Notes: generated by a model from the letters alone, not told the origin. A stretch of 64,000 nt of DNA from Paramecium octaurelia (GCA_905182995.1 CAJJDP010000018.1:372001-436000); one strand, 5' to 3'; shown: positions 48,977 to 60,347, counted from the stretch's first letter. Program-made: numbers and translations.

Positions 48977-50027
48977 TCAGATAAAATATTTTCTTTTTTT
49001 CGGCATCACTTAAAACACTTTTGGAAGTTTACATACACTAGTTTTCTAATTTGGTTCTGGACTAAAGAAAGTAAATAGCATTTTATCATCTTTGCTCTCT
49101 CTTTCTCTTGTGTAAATAGGTTTTTAAATTTTCATCATTTATTTCTTGTCATTATATCGTGCATTATTTAAAGTATTAACTCTGCTTGATCGTATTGGTT
49201 CCTATTCTTCCATCTGCTACAATTTATTAATGATTAAATCTTGAGCAGAGCTTTTCTGAACCAACTTTTAATTTTCTTCTAAAAGCTCCTTAATTTTTGC
49301 TTGATATTGTACATCAGATTAGATTGGAAGATCTATTAAATAATTTGATGAAGAATACTTGAGTATGATAAAGCAGATGAGGTCCAAATCTATGGTGATT
49401 TAGGTGACAACTATCTAGAAGGTGTTTGAATTGTTGATTCAGTCGAATAAATACTCTAAGTTTTTCCATTCTTCAACTAAAATTAGTTTTTGTGTCTCAT
49501 TAAGATGTTGATGGAAGAAGTAAATGTCTTCTTTAATCTTGAATTATTTTTATATACAAAACACAATTATTGAAATTAAAATATCTCAATTAATTAATTA
49601 CAATGATCGAACAAAATATCTTTTTTTGTTGGAAGCTACCTGAAATTCTTCTTGATGACTTGCACTCTTGAACTTGAAGTAATTATTCCAGTCAGAAGTT
49701 TTAATGTAAATTCGAAAAGATTGACATTAATTCATTCAATAATATAAGGAAAATTCAGTAGAAAGCCTTTTAAACCAACTTTTTTAGTTGCTAGCTATGG
49801 GAGCACAGCATCTACATTAGTAATTTTGTTTCTATTTTGAATATTTCTATAAATTATTTAGTCTGCTTCTCATTTTTTCATTTTATTATTTTGAGTTGAG
49901 TATTCTAATGTATCAATAATTAAATAAGTTAGTCTAAAGAACAATTACCCAAAGTATTTACAATAATATCTTAATCTTCAGTCAAACCAGAGAAATTTAA
50001 TTTATTTATTTTTACAACAAAATGCAT
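48977..50027 (-). CDS. Coiled-coil protein with shared tail, member 3; two in-frame TGA
   Basis: About 326 codons. The start MHFVVKINKLNFSGLTEDQD resembles an N-terminal C2-like domain. A 44-nt intron (49904-49947) joins IIVNTL to EYSTQNNKMKK. A 26-nt intron lies further down (GTATTC...TTTAATAG, at ALSYS/NLPIQSD). Spliced length is a multiple of three, yet two TGA codons stay in frame, one after NNKMKK and one after NFPYIIE. Sequence on both sides is coherent (DAVLPQLATKKVGLKGFLLN, then INVNLFEFTLKLLTGIITSS). Trp would fit both places. It may be a recent pseudogene, or TGG-to-TGA errors. The C-terminal half is a coiled coil (QAKIKELLEENQKLVQKSSA) ending in the shared FTFFSPEP...LPKVFQVMPKKRKYFI-type tail. 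Confidence 0.5.
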
Positions 50028-50462
50028 AGAGTGGATTAGAATCTAAGTATTTTGATATGAATGAACAATTTTCAGAATTTCTAGGTCTTGAACCTTCACT
50101 GGTAGAAGCCTCCATTAAAAATGTTAGGATTCAGTTATCTATCGTTTAGATTATTTGGATTCACAATTTTGGTATTATATTTGCTATTCATTGGGGGATT
50201 GGGTGATAGGAATGTCTTTAAAAGAATTCATAATGAAATCCAGATATAATTATCATGAATCGTATTTTTAAAATAAATTTAATTTAATACTATAGATTAT
50301 TGATGTTGAATTATGTAGTATAATAGAAGATCTTCAGTGGATGATAAAATTCTTCATCATATTTTATATTGAATTTCGTTATCTAAAAATTATACAAATA
50401 ACTACTAGCGTATATTATATAAATATAATTTATTATAAAAGGAGTGTAAAATTAAGTTCATT
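50028..50462. promoter_or_regulatory. Intergenic region between divergent genes
   Basis: About 435 bp. A short minus-strand frame starting at 50115 (MEASTSEGSRPRNSENCSFI) overlaps the start of the preceding gene in another phase and could not be joined to it. The rest shows nothing. Confidence 0.35.
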
Positions 50463-51527
50463 ATGTTTAATGGTTATCAGTACGATAAATAAATGGCATT
50501 TACAAAAGAAATAGATAAAATCAAAACCGACTACTTGAAATAAAGGGAAAATCGCAAAGGTAATTCCAAAAGTTTAGTTAGAACTCAACCAAAGATTATC
50601 AAAAAATTATAAGAAAAGAATAGAAAATTTTGTGATAAATATGTTAGAAAAGCCTGTTGTGTGCAATGAGTATAAGCCACCTGAGGCCTACTAATTTAGA
50701 GATGAAGATCCAACAAAAAATCTTGGAGATCCACAAATCTATGTTAAAGGATTTAAGCATGAAAAAGATAGAATTCAAGAAGCACAAGAGAAAAATAATA
50801 ATTTGGATTTCTTACCAAATTTAAAAGCAGGGAAATATTGTTTCAGAGAAAGAGACCCCTCAAAAGACATTAAAAGAGATGTTTTTAGATATAGAGATAA
50901 AACTGCTTTAGCAAGAATTGAATAATTTTTGAAAGATCACACCCAATCTCAAGTGGAGAACATGAAACTTGATCATAAAAAGATTCTAAATTTAGAACAT
51001 TTTTCAGAAGGAATGTCTTCTCTAGAAAGAAAGGCATATTTATCAAGATTGATAGCAAAGAATTTACTACCGTCATTGCATAATAAAACTCATTTTTAGG
51101 CAGCATAAACCATGTACAATAATTTACCATGTAAATATGTAAAAAATACTAAGTAACTTTAATGGAACATGCACGATCACTTCCTTAGGTTCATACATAA
51201 GAAGATAGTAGAAGAAAACCTCCAACATCTCAAGACAGATAAAAGACAGTATCATATGAAAACCAAATTAAACAAGAAGATACTGGAACTTAACCTAAAC
51301 AAGGTAATGAAACTGAGACGTTCAATCCAGTTGAAACTTCTAAATAAATCTTAAAGAAATGTAATGTAATAAAGGAAAGAAATATTAAAGTAGAAAACTA
51401 AATATTATATTAGGCTCCTGTAGTTCATTCAGGTTCAGGTCATTTAATTTCTACTCTTGATAAATCCATTTCAGAAATCTACAAAGAACTCTATAAAGTC
51501 GAAATTGGATAATCAAAATTGCGATGA
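50463..51527 (+). CDS. 339-residue charged protein, unrecognised
   Basis: Two introns, 50560-50581 (22 nt) and 51131-51153 (23 nt), exact multiple of three. It starts MFNGYQYDKQMAFTKEIDKI. A conserved-looking core contains KPPEAYQFRDEDPTKNLGDP, FKHEKDRIQEAQEKNN, GKYCFRERDPSKDIKRDVFR and SSLERKAYLSRLIAKNLLPS. The last third is Gln/Thr-rich and ends ISEIYKELYKVEIGQSKLR. The pattern of short basic-aromatic motifs is common in axonemal or cortical proteins of ciliates, but I do not recognise a named family. The EMC4 gene begins only 36 bp after this stop. Confidence 0.7.
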
Positions 51528-51563
51528 AAATAATTTTTATATTAATCATTATATATATTTTAT

Positions 51564-52079
51564 ATGTGGGAAATCAAAATTAAGAAGGAGCAAAGTTTGC
51601 CTGATCCAGTTGGATATAAAAAAGCATTTGATGATTGTTAAGGACAAGAATTGAGGGATGATTTAGAGAAAGTAATTTTATTACCATAAACATTTAGAAA
51701 GCTATGGGTATTGCCAAAGGAGGATTTGGAAACATATTTATGATAATGTTCACTTTGTATATGACAGGAAACATGATGAATATATTTACAATTGTGATTA
51801 TTGGGTAATTTTTATGGCAAGCTATTTCCACAATTGCAAAAATGGATCAAGCATTTTCTTTATTAGAGAATAGAGGAATATCGCTGTTTTTCTATAAATT
51901 GATTTATTTATCTGCTGGATTATTGTAATTGGGAGTTGTGCTTTATAAACTATATAACATAGGCTTACTTCCTTTGAATAGTGCTGATTGGATTGATTTG
52001 GTCCCTTTGCATCATGTAAAAACTATTTAGACTAAGTATTTAGTAAGAAGAGATAGTTGTACCTTATAGCTATAATTGA
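51564..52079 (+). CDS. EMC4: ER membrane protein complex subunit 4
   Basis: 153 residues, introns 51672-51697 (26 nt) and 52016-52043 (28 nt). It follows human EMC4: SLPDPVGYKKAF corresponds to the conserved (Y)PVGY segment, then LRDDLEKKAMGIAKGGFGNI, FMIMFTLYMTGNMMNIFTIV, a second membrane helix (FFYKLIYLSAGLLQLGVVLY) and YNIGLLPLNSADWIDL, matching the human MGLLPTHASDWLAF block. EMC is a transmembrane-helix insertase of the ER; EMC4 is one of its membrane subunits. The protein is slightly shorter than the human one (183), lacking much of its disordered N-terminus. The C-terminus depends on the second intron, which gives an end of HHQEEIVVPYSYN. Confidence 0.9.
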
Positions 52080-52396
52080 TTTTATGTTAATACAAACATA
52101 TAATACAAATAAAATGTATTTGTTATTTTACTTTAATAAATTTTCCATTTCTGAAACCCATAAATGAATTGCTAAAACTCGAAATGCAATGAGCAGATAC
52201 AATACAATTCTATAATAAATGGCACTTAAATAACTTGTGACAATTGTTCCAATGTATTTTATTGTTCAATCAAATGTAGAGATTTCGATTGGTATTTAGT
52301 TATTTCATTTATCATAGGGAGGGTCATCATTAATTGGCTTGTCATGACTAATTTGAAATAGCTCCCAAACTAACTATAAGTTAACTGGATGCTGAA
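52080..52396. other. Intergenic region upstream of kinase gene
   Basis: About 317 bp between EMC4 and the kinase. A short frame starting at an upstream ATG runs into the kinase region out of phase and could not be spliced to it. Nothing else is seen. Confidence 0.4.
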
Positions 52397-53299
52397 ATGA
52401 GTCTAATAGGGAATGGAAGTTTTGGAATAGTATACTTAAAATAACTGAATGGGTATAATTTTGCGATAAAAAAAATAAATAAAAATCTGGCATACAGGGA
52501 ACTTAAAATACATAAATAACTAAAGCACAAACACATTATTTAGTTATTATAATTTATAGAGAAAGATGATCATATTTATTTGATCTTAGAATATGCATGT
52601 AATGATTAAATTTCCTTTTTAGAAAATGGTCATTTAACAACTAATATGTAGGTAGATCCCAAACAAATAATAGTTCAATTATGTAATGCATTACAATATC
52701 TTCATAACAAAGGAATTATTCATAGAGACATTAAACCAACAAATGTATTGTTAAGTGGCAATAATAATGTTAAATTATGTGATTTTGGTTTAGCTACTCA
52801 TAAGAATGTCATAAGCAACTTTTCTGGTACTTATGAATTTATGGCACCTGAAATTTTAAGAAATTATCCTTAATCATATTCTGTAGATATTTGGAGTTTA
52901 GGTTGTCTCTTATATTGGATGCTTGAAAAAAAGCCTATCATATCAGGTATTTGAAATCTGCATAATTCGATAGGCAATGAGGCTGAGATGATTGAATAAA
53001 TCCTCAATTTTACTGAACCAAAATTCACTATTACTGATATCTATGCAAAGGATTTAATTAAAAAGATGCTTGTTACCGAACCTGATGATAGAATAAAAGT
53101 AAATGAGATAATTACACATCCTTTCATTACTAAAGATTTTCAAAACAACCTAAAGATTGAAGAAATTTCAAATTCATATTCAGATGAAACATAAGCAAGT
53201 TATCATCCATAATAAGCTGTTCCATAGATTCACAATGAAGATAGAAATGTCTTTTAAAGAATAGCTAGTTTATTTTCATGCATGGCTCGAGATAAATGA
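52397..53299 (+). CDS. Serine/threonine protein kinase
   Basis: 291 residues with one 27-nt intron (52947-52973). The catalytic domain nearly fills the protein: [10 protein letters not shown] glycine loop, FAIKKINK with the catalytic Lys, YLILEYA hinge, [21 protein letters not shown], then [30 protein letters not shown] and the subdomain XI Arg in [15 protein letters not shown]. All catalytic residues are present. The overall character is of the PLK/Aurora/CAMK-like side of the kinome, but no polo box or other accessory domain follows; the tail of about 50 residues is polar. The N-terminus is very short ([10 protein letters not shown]), so an upstream exon may be missing. Confidence 0.85.
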
Positions 53300-53715
53300 C
53301 AATAAAACTACAAGAGATAGAGTTATAATATATATTATGACAAAATTAAATTTATAAATAAAGATACAATATTTCCATAAGAATCTATTTGAATTCTAGT
53401 TTTATATTATAATAAGATTTAAATCATATAATTATTCCTTTTCAAAAATAGTATTATATTTAAATTTTTCTTTATAATAATTCTATTATATCTAACAATT
53501 AATTTATTTACTTCATTTAAAGAAACAAACAAAGAAGATGATAAAGAAAGATTTCTTTATTTATAAGTAGGTATTCTGTTTAAGTATATAGAAATGACTT
53601 AGGATTGTAATACTCAAACATGTTTCATTTTTTCATTTACTCATATCAAAAGTAAAGTTATTTTATTTTGCTTTCAACCAAAATATAATGTAAATATTTT
53701 ATATAATATATTTTC
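53300..53715. other. Intergenic region, nothing recognised
   Basis: About 415 bp of AT-rich spacer between two plus-strand genes, with no motif or frame above chance. It should hold the promoter of the membrane protein gene at 53716. Confidence 0.45.
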
Positions 53716-54898
53716 ATGATTACTAACTTTATAATTTTAGTATATTTGGCATCGTGGACCTTGTTCATTCTAATGATGATATTGATTGGATATCTAATCG
53801 ATAAATCATTTAGATTAGCTTCAATATCTCCTTAACTTAACAACAAAACACCAGCTGAAACAACTTTTGCAATTCAACCGATTACATCAAAAATATAAAA
53901 TCAAACTAGAACATAATAAATAATTAGGCTTGAAAACAATGAATTAGATGATTTTTTTAATAATCCAGGAGATAATTCACCAAATTTGAATTAAGATGAT
54001 TAATTTTATAGCAACGCGGAGAGAAATATCACAGAATAAAATTCTCCAGTTCGTTTAACAGTAGAATCTAAACAGATGTAATCTCCCAGAACGAATAGAA
54101 CACCCCAAAGATCGAATACGTTAAGAAGAACTATTTTGAGAAAACCAACAATTGGTACATATGAGGGAATAGATACTATATAGACTACGAATAGGAAAAG
54201 TTTAAGGACTTCTCGAAGAGGATTATCATAAGTTCAAAATGATCGAAGTAGTGTGGGTGATTCTACTCCCAGATCAACAAATCAAAAATAATTATAAAAT
54301 TAACCAAGAATTTCCCAGTTTAGTATTCTTGGAAAGCTTGAACCGATCTAATAAGATCCAAATTATATTATACCAAAACCAGAAAATGATATTTATGTAT
54401 AAATTGAAATAAAAATAGAAATGTCATTAATTTAGTAAAATATTTTATTCGCATAAAGAGGGGATTTCACGAATATTTATGCTCTTTACAATATATTTTC
54501 GATAATTAATTTGTTTGGATGTGTCAGGAGTGCTTTTACGTTATCTTCCAAATCTCAATTTTTGGATCATTATTGCAATAACAACAAGCTCTTGTTTGAT
54601 ATTGAAAATAACTGATTATCATGCAATCAAAGGTATTGTTCGTCATCATCAAAAGTTAAAATATGTTTAAATAGTTTTTTGGATATCTAGCATAGGAATA
54701 ATAATTTGGCTCATTATATTTCTAAGTTGTGATAATTTATAATGGTTTATTGAATATCTACCTAGTTTACTATTAGATTTAATAGTGATTGATCCATTAA
54801 AATATTTTATGATCAAATATTGTTTGCAAGAACCAAAGAAAATCAGAGAACCTAAATCAAAGGTAGATGTCCTAAAAGTAATGCAATAAATTAAATGA
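53716..54898 (+). CDS. Multi-pass membrane protein, polycystin-like C-terminal part
   Basis: 386 residues with one 22-nt intron (54397-54418). It has an N-terminal membrane segment (ILVYLASWTLFILMMILIGY) and a long basic Ser/Thr-rich loop of about 180 residues with many possible phosphorylation sites (RTPQRSNTLRRTILRKPTIG). After it come at least three more hydrophobic segments (FWIIIAITTSSCLILKI, IVFWISSIGIIIWLIIFL). The segment SLLLDLIVIDPLKYF resembles the D-x-x-V-x-x-P-x-K block at the end of transmembrane helices in polycystin-1-like proteins, and several ciliate membrane proteins carry it. Family assignment is tentative. No extracellular REJ, PLAT or PKD domain is present in this short protein. 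Confidence 0.6.
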
Positions 54899-55108
54899 TT
54901 GTATTCATATTATTCGTATCGTAACTGTGTATAATTATAGATAATATATGTGAAGATAGTAGTTTATAGATAAAGTCTAAAGAGTATGTTTATTATTATC
55001 TTAATACAATACATCCTTATAAGAGACTAATCCATAAAGCTATTTACCAAAGTTAATGCTAAATATTTAGGATTTGTTTTAAATATTATTAATTCATATA
55101 TCACCTTT
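54899..55108. other. Convergent 3' spacer
   Basis: The 210 bp between the plus-strand membrane protein gene and the minus-strand RRM gene hold both 3' ends and no frame. Confidence 0.4.
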
Positions 55109-56006
55109 TCATCTTCTCCATGATCTAATAATGTTAGAACATAATTACTTTTGAATAGGACCTCTGCTTATCTTAAGAATTCCACTAGTTTATCTATCAG
55201 TATTATTTTTATTGTTCTGCCCAACTAATTTAGCAGACAGTCTTCTCAACTACCAATTATATTAAATGCTTACGCTTTTATCATCTCCATTGACATTGAC
55301 TACCTCACCATCAACTTTTGAAACAAATAATTCAGCATTATCTTATTTAAAAAATCTAATCAAACCAATTCCTTCAGGCTATTTTAAAATAATTAGATAA
55401 TGTACCTTGACATTTCCAAAATTGTCTCTCTCCAGTTTGCACATCTCCATAGGTCCATATTAAGAACAAAATTCCTAAAATAATCGAATTAAGAGATTTA
55501 CTCTAAGTCCCGTCTCCGTTTGATGTGGATCTAAACCTCTAACAATTACATTGGGTCTAGGTCCTTTAGAGTTAATTTCTCTATCTCTCTCTCTATCTTC
55601 GTCTCTATCTCTATCATTATATCTCTATTCTTCTCTATTTCTAACTCTATCTCTCTCTCCATCTCTATCTCTTTCTCTATCTCTCACTCTATCTCTTCCT
55701 CTTTCTCTTTCCCTTTACTATTATCTAGGCCTATTTTAGATTCGATTTATTCTTTATCTTCTAGCTTATCCAGTTGGAATTCTTCTGAATCTATTTGATC
55801 TTTATTATCCCTGTAATGTTTTCAAAAAGATGTACTTGCTATTATTATTATCTTGATTGTATTTATCTTTATTTCCAAACAGGTCTAGTTCTTCTGTTTG
55901 ATTAATTTCTATCTCCCCTTCTTCCTCTTCTATTGAATTAATTATTATTTCTGTTTTTATTTCCTTTTGATTGTTTTTCAAGATTCACATATTCCAACTC
56001 ACTCAT
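55109..56006 (-). CDS. RRM protein with Arg/Asp-repeat (RD/RE) domain
   Basis: About 275 residues. Introns 55811-55835 (25 nt) and 55379-55405 (27 nt) are required by frame. A third candidate, 55250-55273 (24 nt, GTAAGC...TGGTAG), contains no TGA and keeps frame, so it may or may not be removed. The first 70 residues are Arg/Asn/Gln-rich. They lead into RERERGRDRVRDRERDRDGE-type repeats, encoded by the TCT-rich stretch near 55560-55740. An RRM follows: PNVIVRGLDPHQTE (RNP2) and GIGLIRFFKQ (RNP1), with YGPMEMCKLERDNFG between. This layout is that of splicing factors of the U1-70K/SR-like type. Role in pre-mRNA splicing is inferred. Confidence 0.8.
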
Positions 56007-56068
56007 TTTAATATTTAATTAATAATTTATGTCTATATATTTCAACACACATTTATAATTAAAAATGA

Positions 56069-57190
56069 TCAATCATCCTCAGTATAAAAATCTAATCTAG
56101 AGTTTGTAAACTTTAAAGAATATAACCAATACGAGAAATGCTAAGTTACATACACAGCGTTTTTTAATTTTTCAGCACTACTACCAAATATTTTGAAATT
56201 CTTTTCAATTGTCTCTAATCCCAAATATGATTAAGGTAAAAATGATAATATAAATTCGTTAGCAATCAATAACATATGCTCGCCATTTTAAACATCACAA
56301 AACTCTTAATTTTGAGTAACCTCTAATAAATATTTTAGAATTACAACCTTCTTTGATATCCAATTGTTTATGATCTCCATTTTTTTATTCTTAAAGACAG
56401 TTCTATTTCGCCTCATATCCCAAAGCATTCAAACATTTTTAATAGAAAATAGTGAATATAGCCATCTATTTATTTATTGAATTCAAATTACTTCTCTATA
56501 TGCTTCTACACTTAGTTTTGGACCTATTTATGTTAAAAAATATGCCAAAATTTTAGTTACGTTGGTTTTACGTAAGGATTTATCTTTATCAAATGGTTCA
56601 TTAGCAAGAAGATCAGTATCTGAAAGTTTAATCTTAGATTAGAAAATATTATGTACTTTCTCATTTGTTAGATCTTTTAATAAATCATAGATTCCCTAAT
56701 ATTCAGAACAATTTGAAAAGACATTACAAGGAAAATTTTAAAGCAGGAACACCTAAACTTCTACATCATTTGAAAATTTTTCAGTTTATCTAAAATTCCC
56801 TAGACTATCTAAGAATGTTAGAAGTTCTTCAAGAGTCTCGTCTGGCTCATTGCCACTTTCAGATTATCCATCATCAGATTTAGCACTTTTTCTATCTTAA
56901 TCTTCTTGCTCATAGTATATTATGATAAATTTACTCTTCTTGGTCTTCCTCTACCAGGTCGTTAATTTGCATTATTTGGCAAATGAGTTCCATCCGGAGC
57001 GACTGAATCATGCTTCTATCTTTCAGTTATATATAGTTTCATACTTCAAATGAGTATATAAAGCAGCATAACTTAGATAGCTTTTACCACAACCGCAAGT
57101 ATAATCTCGATTATTGGAATCATTTCTTCTCCTTCTATTTCTTGCCTAAACTGAATTCTCTTCTCGATTGGCTGAATTTTATTAATCCAT
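56069..57190 (-). CDS. C2H2 zinc-finger protein with AT-hook; middle unresolved
   Basis: About 345 residues. The N-terminus has one zinc finger, CGCGKSYLSYAALYTHLKQK then H, interrupted in DNA by a 25-nt intron, followed by an AT-hook-like RPGRGRPRR. After an intron of 26 nt (GTAAAT...ACTATGAG) comes a long acidic and helical region (EDDG-type text, PDETLEELLTFLDSLGNF), then RTVFKNKKMEIINNWISKKV and a C-terminal helical part ending FTNSRLDFYTEDD. Around 56430-56510 one further intron (GTAATT...AAATAG) is needed but leaves a frame mismatch, so an exon boundary is unresolved or there is a break. DNA binding is inferred from finger plus hook. Confidence 0.65.
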
Positions 57191-57269
57191 AATTTATTTT
57201 ATATATTATTCAAATAATAATTATTGATGATTTATAAAATAGTTACAAAAATATCGATTATCAATAAAT

Positions 57270-58916
57270 TCAAGCCATTTCTGGTTGAATAAATTCACAG
57301 GTTACACATAAGAATGTCAGAATTATGCTTACACATAATAAACCACATACGACAAAATAAAATAATCTATTTAAATTATTTCTGAATTTCATTTTTTTCA
57401 CTTGCTTAACTAAGAATACATAAAACAAAGTAGGTAATCCCAATTAAATTGCATTACAAGCAATTGCTCCTAATAAATTATAGACAGTTCCTAAATTTTG
57501 AATAAAAACTGCTCCAATTGCTAATAATATGAATAACAAAATGCTGATTCCATAGAATCTTATGGCTTAAGATTTTTTTCGAAATTACAAAAGTTCTTTG
57601 TAATACTACTCATTTTATTACGAATCTAGTAATTTCTTTTTGGCCAAAATATTAACTTTTTTATTTTCCTATAATTAATATTAGTCATTACAGTGAATTA
57701 TTTAATCATTTATATAAAATTATTTCTTCCTCCAAAAAATATGACTGGTAATGTAAGAGTTGTAGAAAATACGAAGGATAAATTCAAAATAACAAATAAA
57801 ACAGCACCAACATCTTATTCTTTAATACTTAATAAAAAATTTGGTTCAATCTAAAATTTTATAATATTAATTTTTGTTACATTTTTCCCATAAGTTGCAT
57901 ATCCTAACAATCCAACTATTAAATATAAAATAGATCCCTAGCAAAATCCTAAAATTGTAGAGGTGAGTAAATTTGAATCACTTGGCTATGCCATTCCTTT
58001 ATATATAGGAAATAAATTAAATTGCCAATTAAATGCTAATATTAATGTTGGCATAGATGCTAAGGCTCTTTTTATTTCAAAATTATCTGGAATCCACCAT
58101 GAAAATTGACTATTGGTTTTATCAATTGTAAAAAAATTATAGATGACAAGACATGAAAAAGAACTGATTGATAAAATAGCAAATAAACTAACAAATCTCA
58201 ACTTCTCTATTGACTTAACAAGCAAAAAAGGAAGTAAGAATATGCTTAGCACTATTAAAAAAATCGGTCTTGTTAAATAGAAAGGTTATTCTTCTGTAGT
58301 TCTATCAGTAAAATAATTCATAAGGTTGCCCACTGTATCTCCAAAAATACTAAATATATAATTTAATTTACATTAGTTCACTTAAACATACTCCCAAATT
58401 TGATAAAATAATCATCACATTCACTAAAATGATAATCCATTTATGCTTGAAAATATAAAATCCAATTGTTGAAAAGTTACTTCTTCTGGATAAATTCTTA
58501 GATTTTAATAATAAATTTGATGAGAGGATTCCATTAATGAATATTACCATCAAAATTAAGATTGTTAAAATAGCTCCGAAGTTCGATGCTACATAAGGCT
58601 AGGTTATTTTCAAAATAATACTATTCCTAAAATTCCTACTCCCACCATACTCTTCATTATAATTACTGATGTCATTGGGATTGATGTTTTCTATCCCCTT
58701 TTTTACCAGATTGATGATTGGCCTGTAGATTACATAAAACTCTTTTCTAAAGCTTCATCACCACTATAAATTATCAATAAATAACAACCTAAGTTAATTA
58801 GCAGGAATTTCATCAATTGAATTTCGATATCCTTCCTATACATTAAATTGATCATCCATCTAAAATGATCCTTGAACTTCATCAAATACATCTTGTGAGG
58901 GTTTGTTTTGCAGCAT
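57270..58916 (-). CDS. Amino acid transporter (Aa_trans, SLC38-like)
   Basis: 517 residues, four introns of 25, 23, 22 and 23 nt, spliced length an exact multiple of three. A polar N-terminus (MLQNKPSQDVFDEVQGSFQM) precedes the family's opening helix VIIMKSMVGVGILGIPYVAS. About ten further membrane helices follow, among them TILILMVIFINGILSSN, WIIILVNVMIILSNLGVCL, LIVLSIFLLPFLLV, MPTLILAFNWQFNLFPIYKG, GSILYLIVGLLGYATYG, VILNLSFVFSTTLTLPVIFF, RFYGISILLFILLAIGAVFI and YNLLGAIACNAIQLGLP. Residue PTLILAFNWQFNLFPIY corresponds to the FSFxCHxxxxPIY block of AVT/SLC38 proteins. It should export or import neutral amino acids across vacuole or plasma membrane. This is the complete copy; part of it is repeated at 59031-60234. 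Confidence 0.9.
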
Positions 58917-59029
58917 GAAATTTCTTTTTGAAACAATTTGATTTTAATTATATTGAATTTTATATGGATAATCATTGTCGCATTTATATTATGTATTTTG
59001 TGAAGAAATTTAATATAATCAGAAATATT
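57713..59029. repeat. Duplicated block, copy 1 (assembly artefact)
   Basis: 1317 bp, apparently identical to 59031-60347, separated from it by one N at 59030. It covers the 5' three-quarters of the transporter gene. Copy 1 continues leftwards into the 3' end of the gene, whereas copy 2 stops at the N. Merging the copies gives one normal gene. Confidence 0.88.
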
Positions 59030-59030
59030 N

Positions 59031-60234
59031 TATAAAATTATTTCTTCCTCCAAAAAATATGACTGGTAATGTAAGAGTTGTAGAAAATACGAAGGATAAA
59101 TTCAAAATAACAAATAAAACAGCACCAACATCTTATTCTTTAATACTTAATAAAAAATTTGGTTCAATCTAAAATTTTATAATATTAATTTTTGTTACAT
59201 TTTTCCCATAAGTTGCATATCCTAACAATCCAACTATTAAATATAAAATAGATCCCTAGCAAAATCCTAAAATTGTAGAGGTGAGTAAATTTGAATCACT
59301 TGGCTATGCCATTCCTTTATATATAGGAAATAAATTAAATTGCCAATTAAATGCTAATATTAATGTTGGCATAGATGCTAAGGCTCTTTTTATTTCAAAA
59401 TTATCTGGAATCCACCATGAAAATTGACTATTGGTTTTATCAATTGTAAAAAAATTATAGATGACAAGACATGAAAAAGAACTGATTGATAAAATAGCAA
59501 ATAAACTAACAAATCTCAACTTCTCTATTGACTTAACAAGCAAAAAAGGAAGTAAGAATATGCTTAGCACTATTAAAAAAATCGGTCTTGTTAAATAGAA
59601 AGGTTATTCTTCTGTAGTTCTATCAGTAAAATAATTCATAAGGTTGCCCACTGTATCTCCAAAAATACTAAATATATAATTTAATTTACATTAGTTCACT
59701 TAAACATACTCCCAAATTTGATAAAATAATCATCACATTCACTAAAATGATAATCCATTTATGCTTGAAAATATAAAATCCAATTGTTGAAAAGTTACTT
59801 CTTCTGGATAAATTCTTAGATTTTAATAATAAATTTGATGAGAGGATTCCATTAATGAATATTACCATCAAAATTAAGATTGTTAAAATAGCTCCGAAGT
59901 TCGATGCTACATAAGGCTAGGTTATTTTCAAAATAATACTATTCCTAAAATTCCTACTCCCACCATACTCTTCATTATAATTACTGATGTCATTGGGATT
60001 GATGTTTTCTATCCCCTTTTTTACCAGATTGATGATTGGCCTGTAGATTACATAAAACTCTTTTCTAAAGCTTCATCACCACTATAAATTATCAATAAAT
60101 AACAACCTAAGTTAATTAGCAGGAATTTCATCAATTGAATTTCGATATCCTTCCTATACATTAAATTGATCATCCATCTAAAATGATCCTTGAACTTCAT
60201 CAAATACATCTTGTGAGGGTTTGTTTTGCAGCAT
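59031..60234 (-). pseudogene. Truncated second copy of the amino acid transporter (artefact)
   Basis: Starts with the same ATG context (MLQNKPSQDVFDEV) at 60234 and appears identical to 57713-58916, but lacks the last five helices because the contig ends at the N. It is not an independent gene. The true 5' flank of the transporter is the DNA to the right of 60347. Confidence 0.8.
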
Positions 60235-60347
60235 GAAATTTCTTTTTGAAACAATTTGATTTTAATTATATTGAATTTTATATGGATAATCATTGTCGCA
60301 TTTATATTATGTATTTTGTGAAGAAATTTAATATAATCAGAAATATT
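59031..60347. repeat. Duplicated block, copy 2 (assembly artefact)
   Basis: Second copy of 57713-59029. Rightwards it continues into unique DNA (60348 on), which is probably the true upstream flank of the single transporter gene. Confidence 0.88.

Noticed and set aside
48977-50027. TGA read as Trp or Cys in this organism
   Set aside because: TGA ends the other recognised genes here at the expected family lengths (RPL29, PSMA6, EMC4, MUL1-like), so general reassignment is excluded.
55551-55739. Leu/Ser repeat frame on the plus strand
   Set aside because: It is the antisense of the Arg/Asp repeat region of the minus-strand RRM gene.
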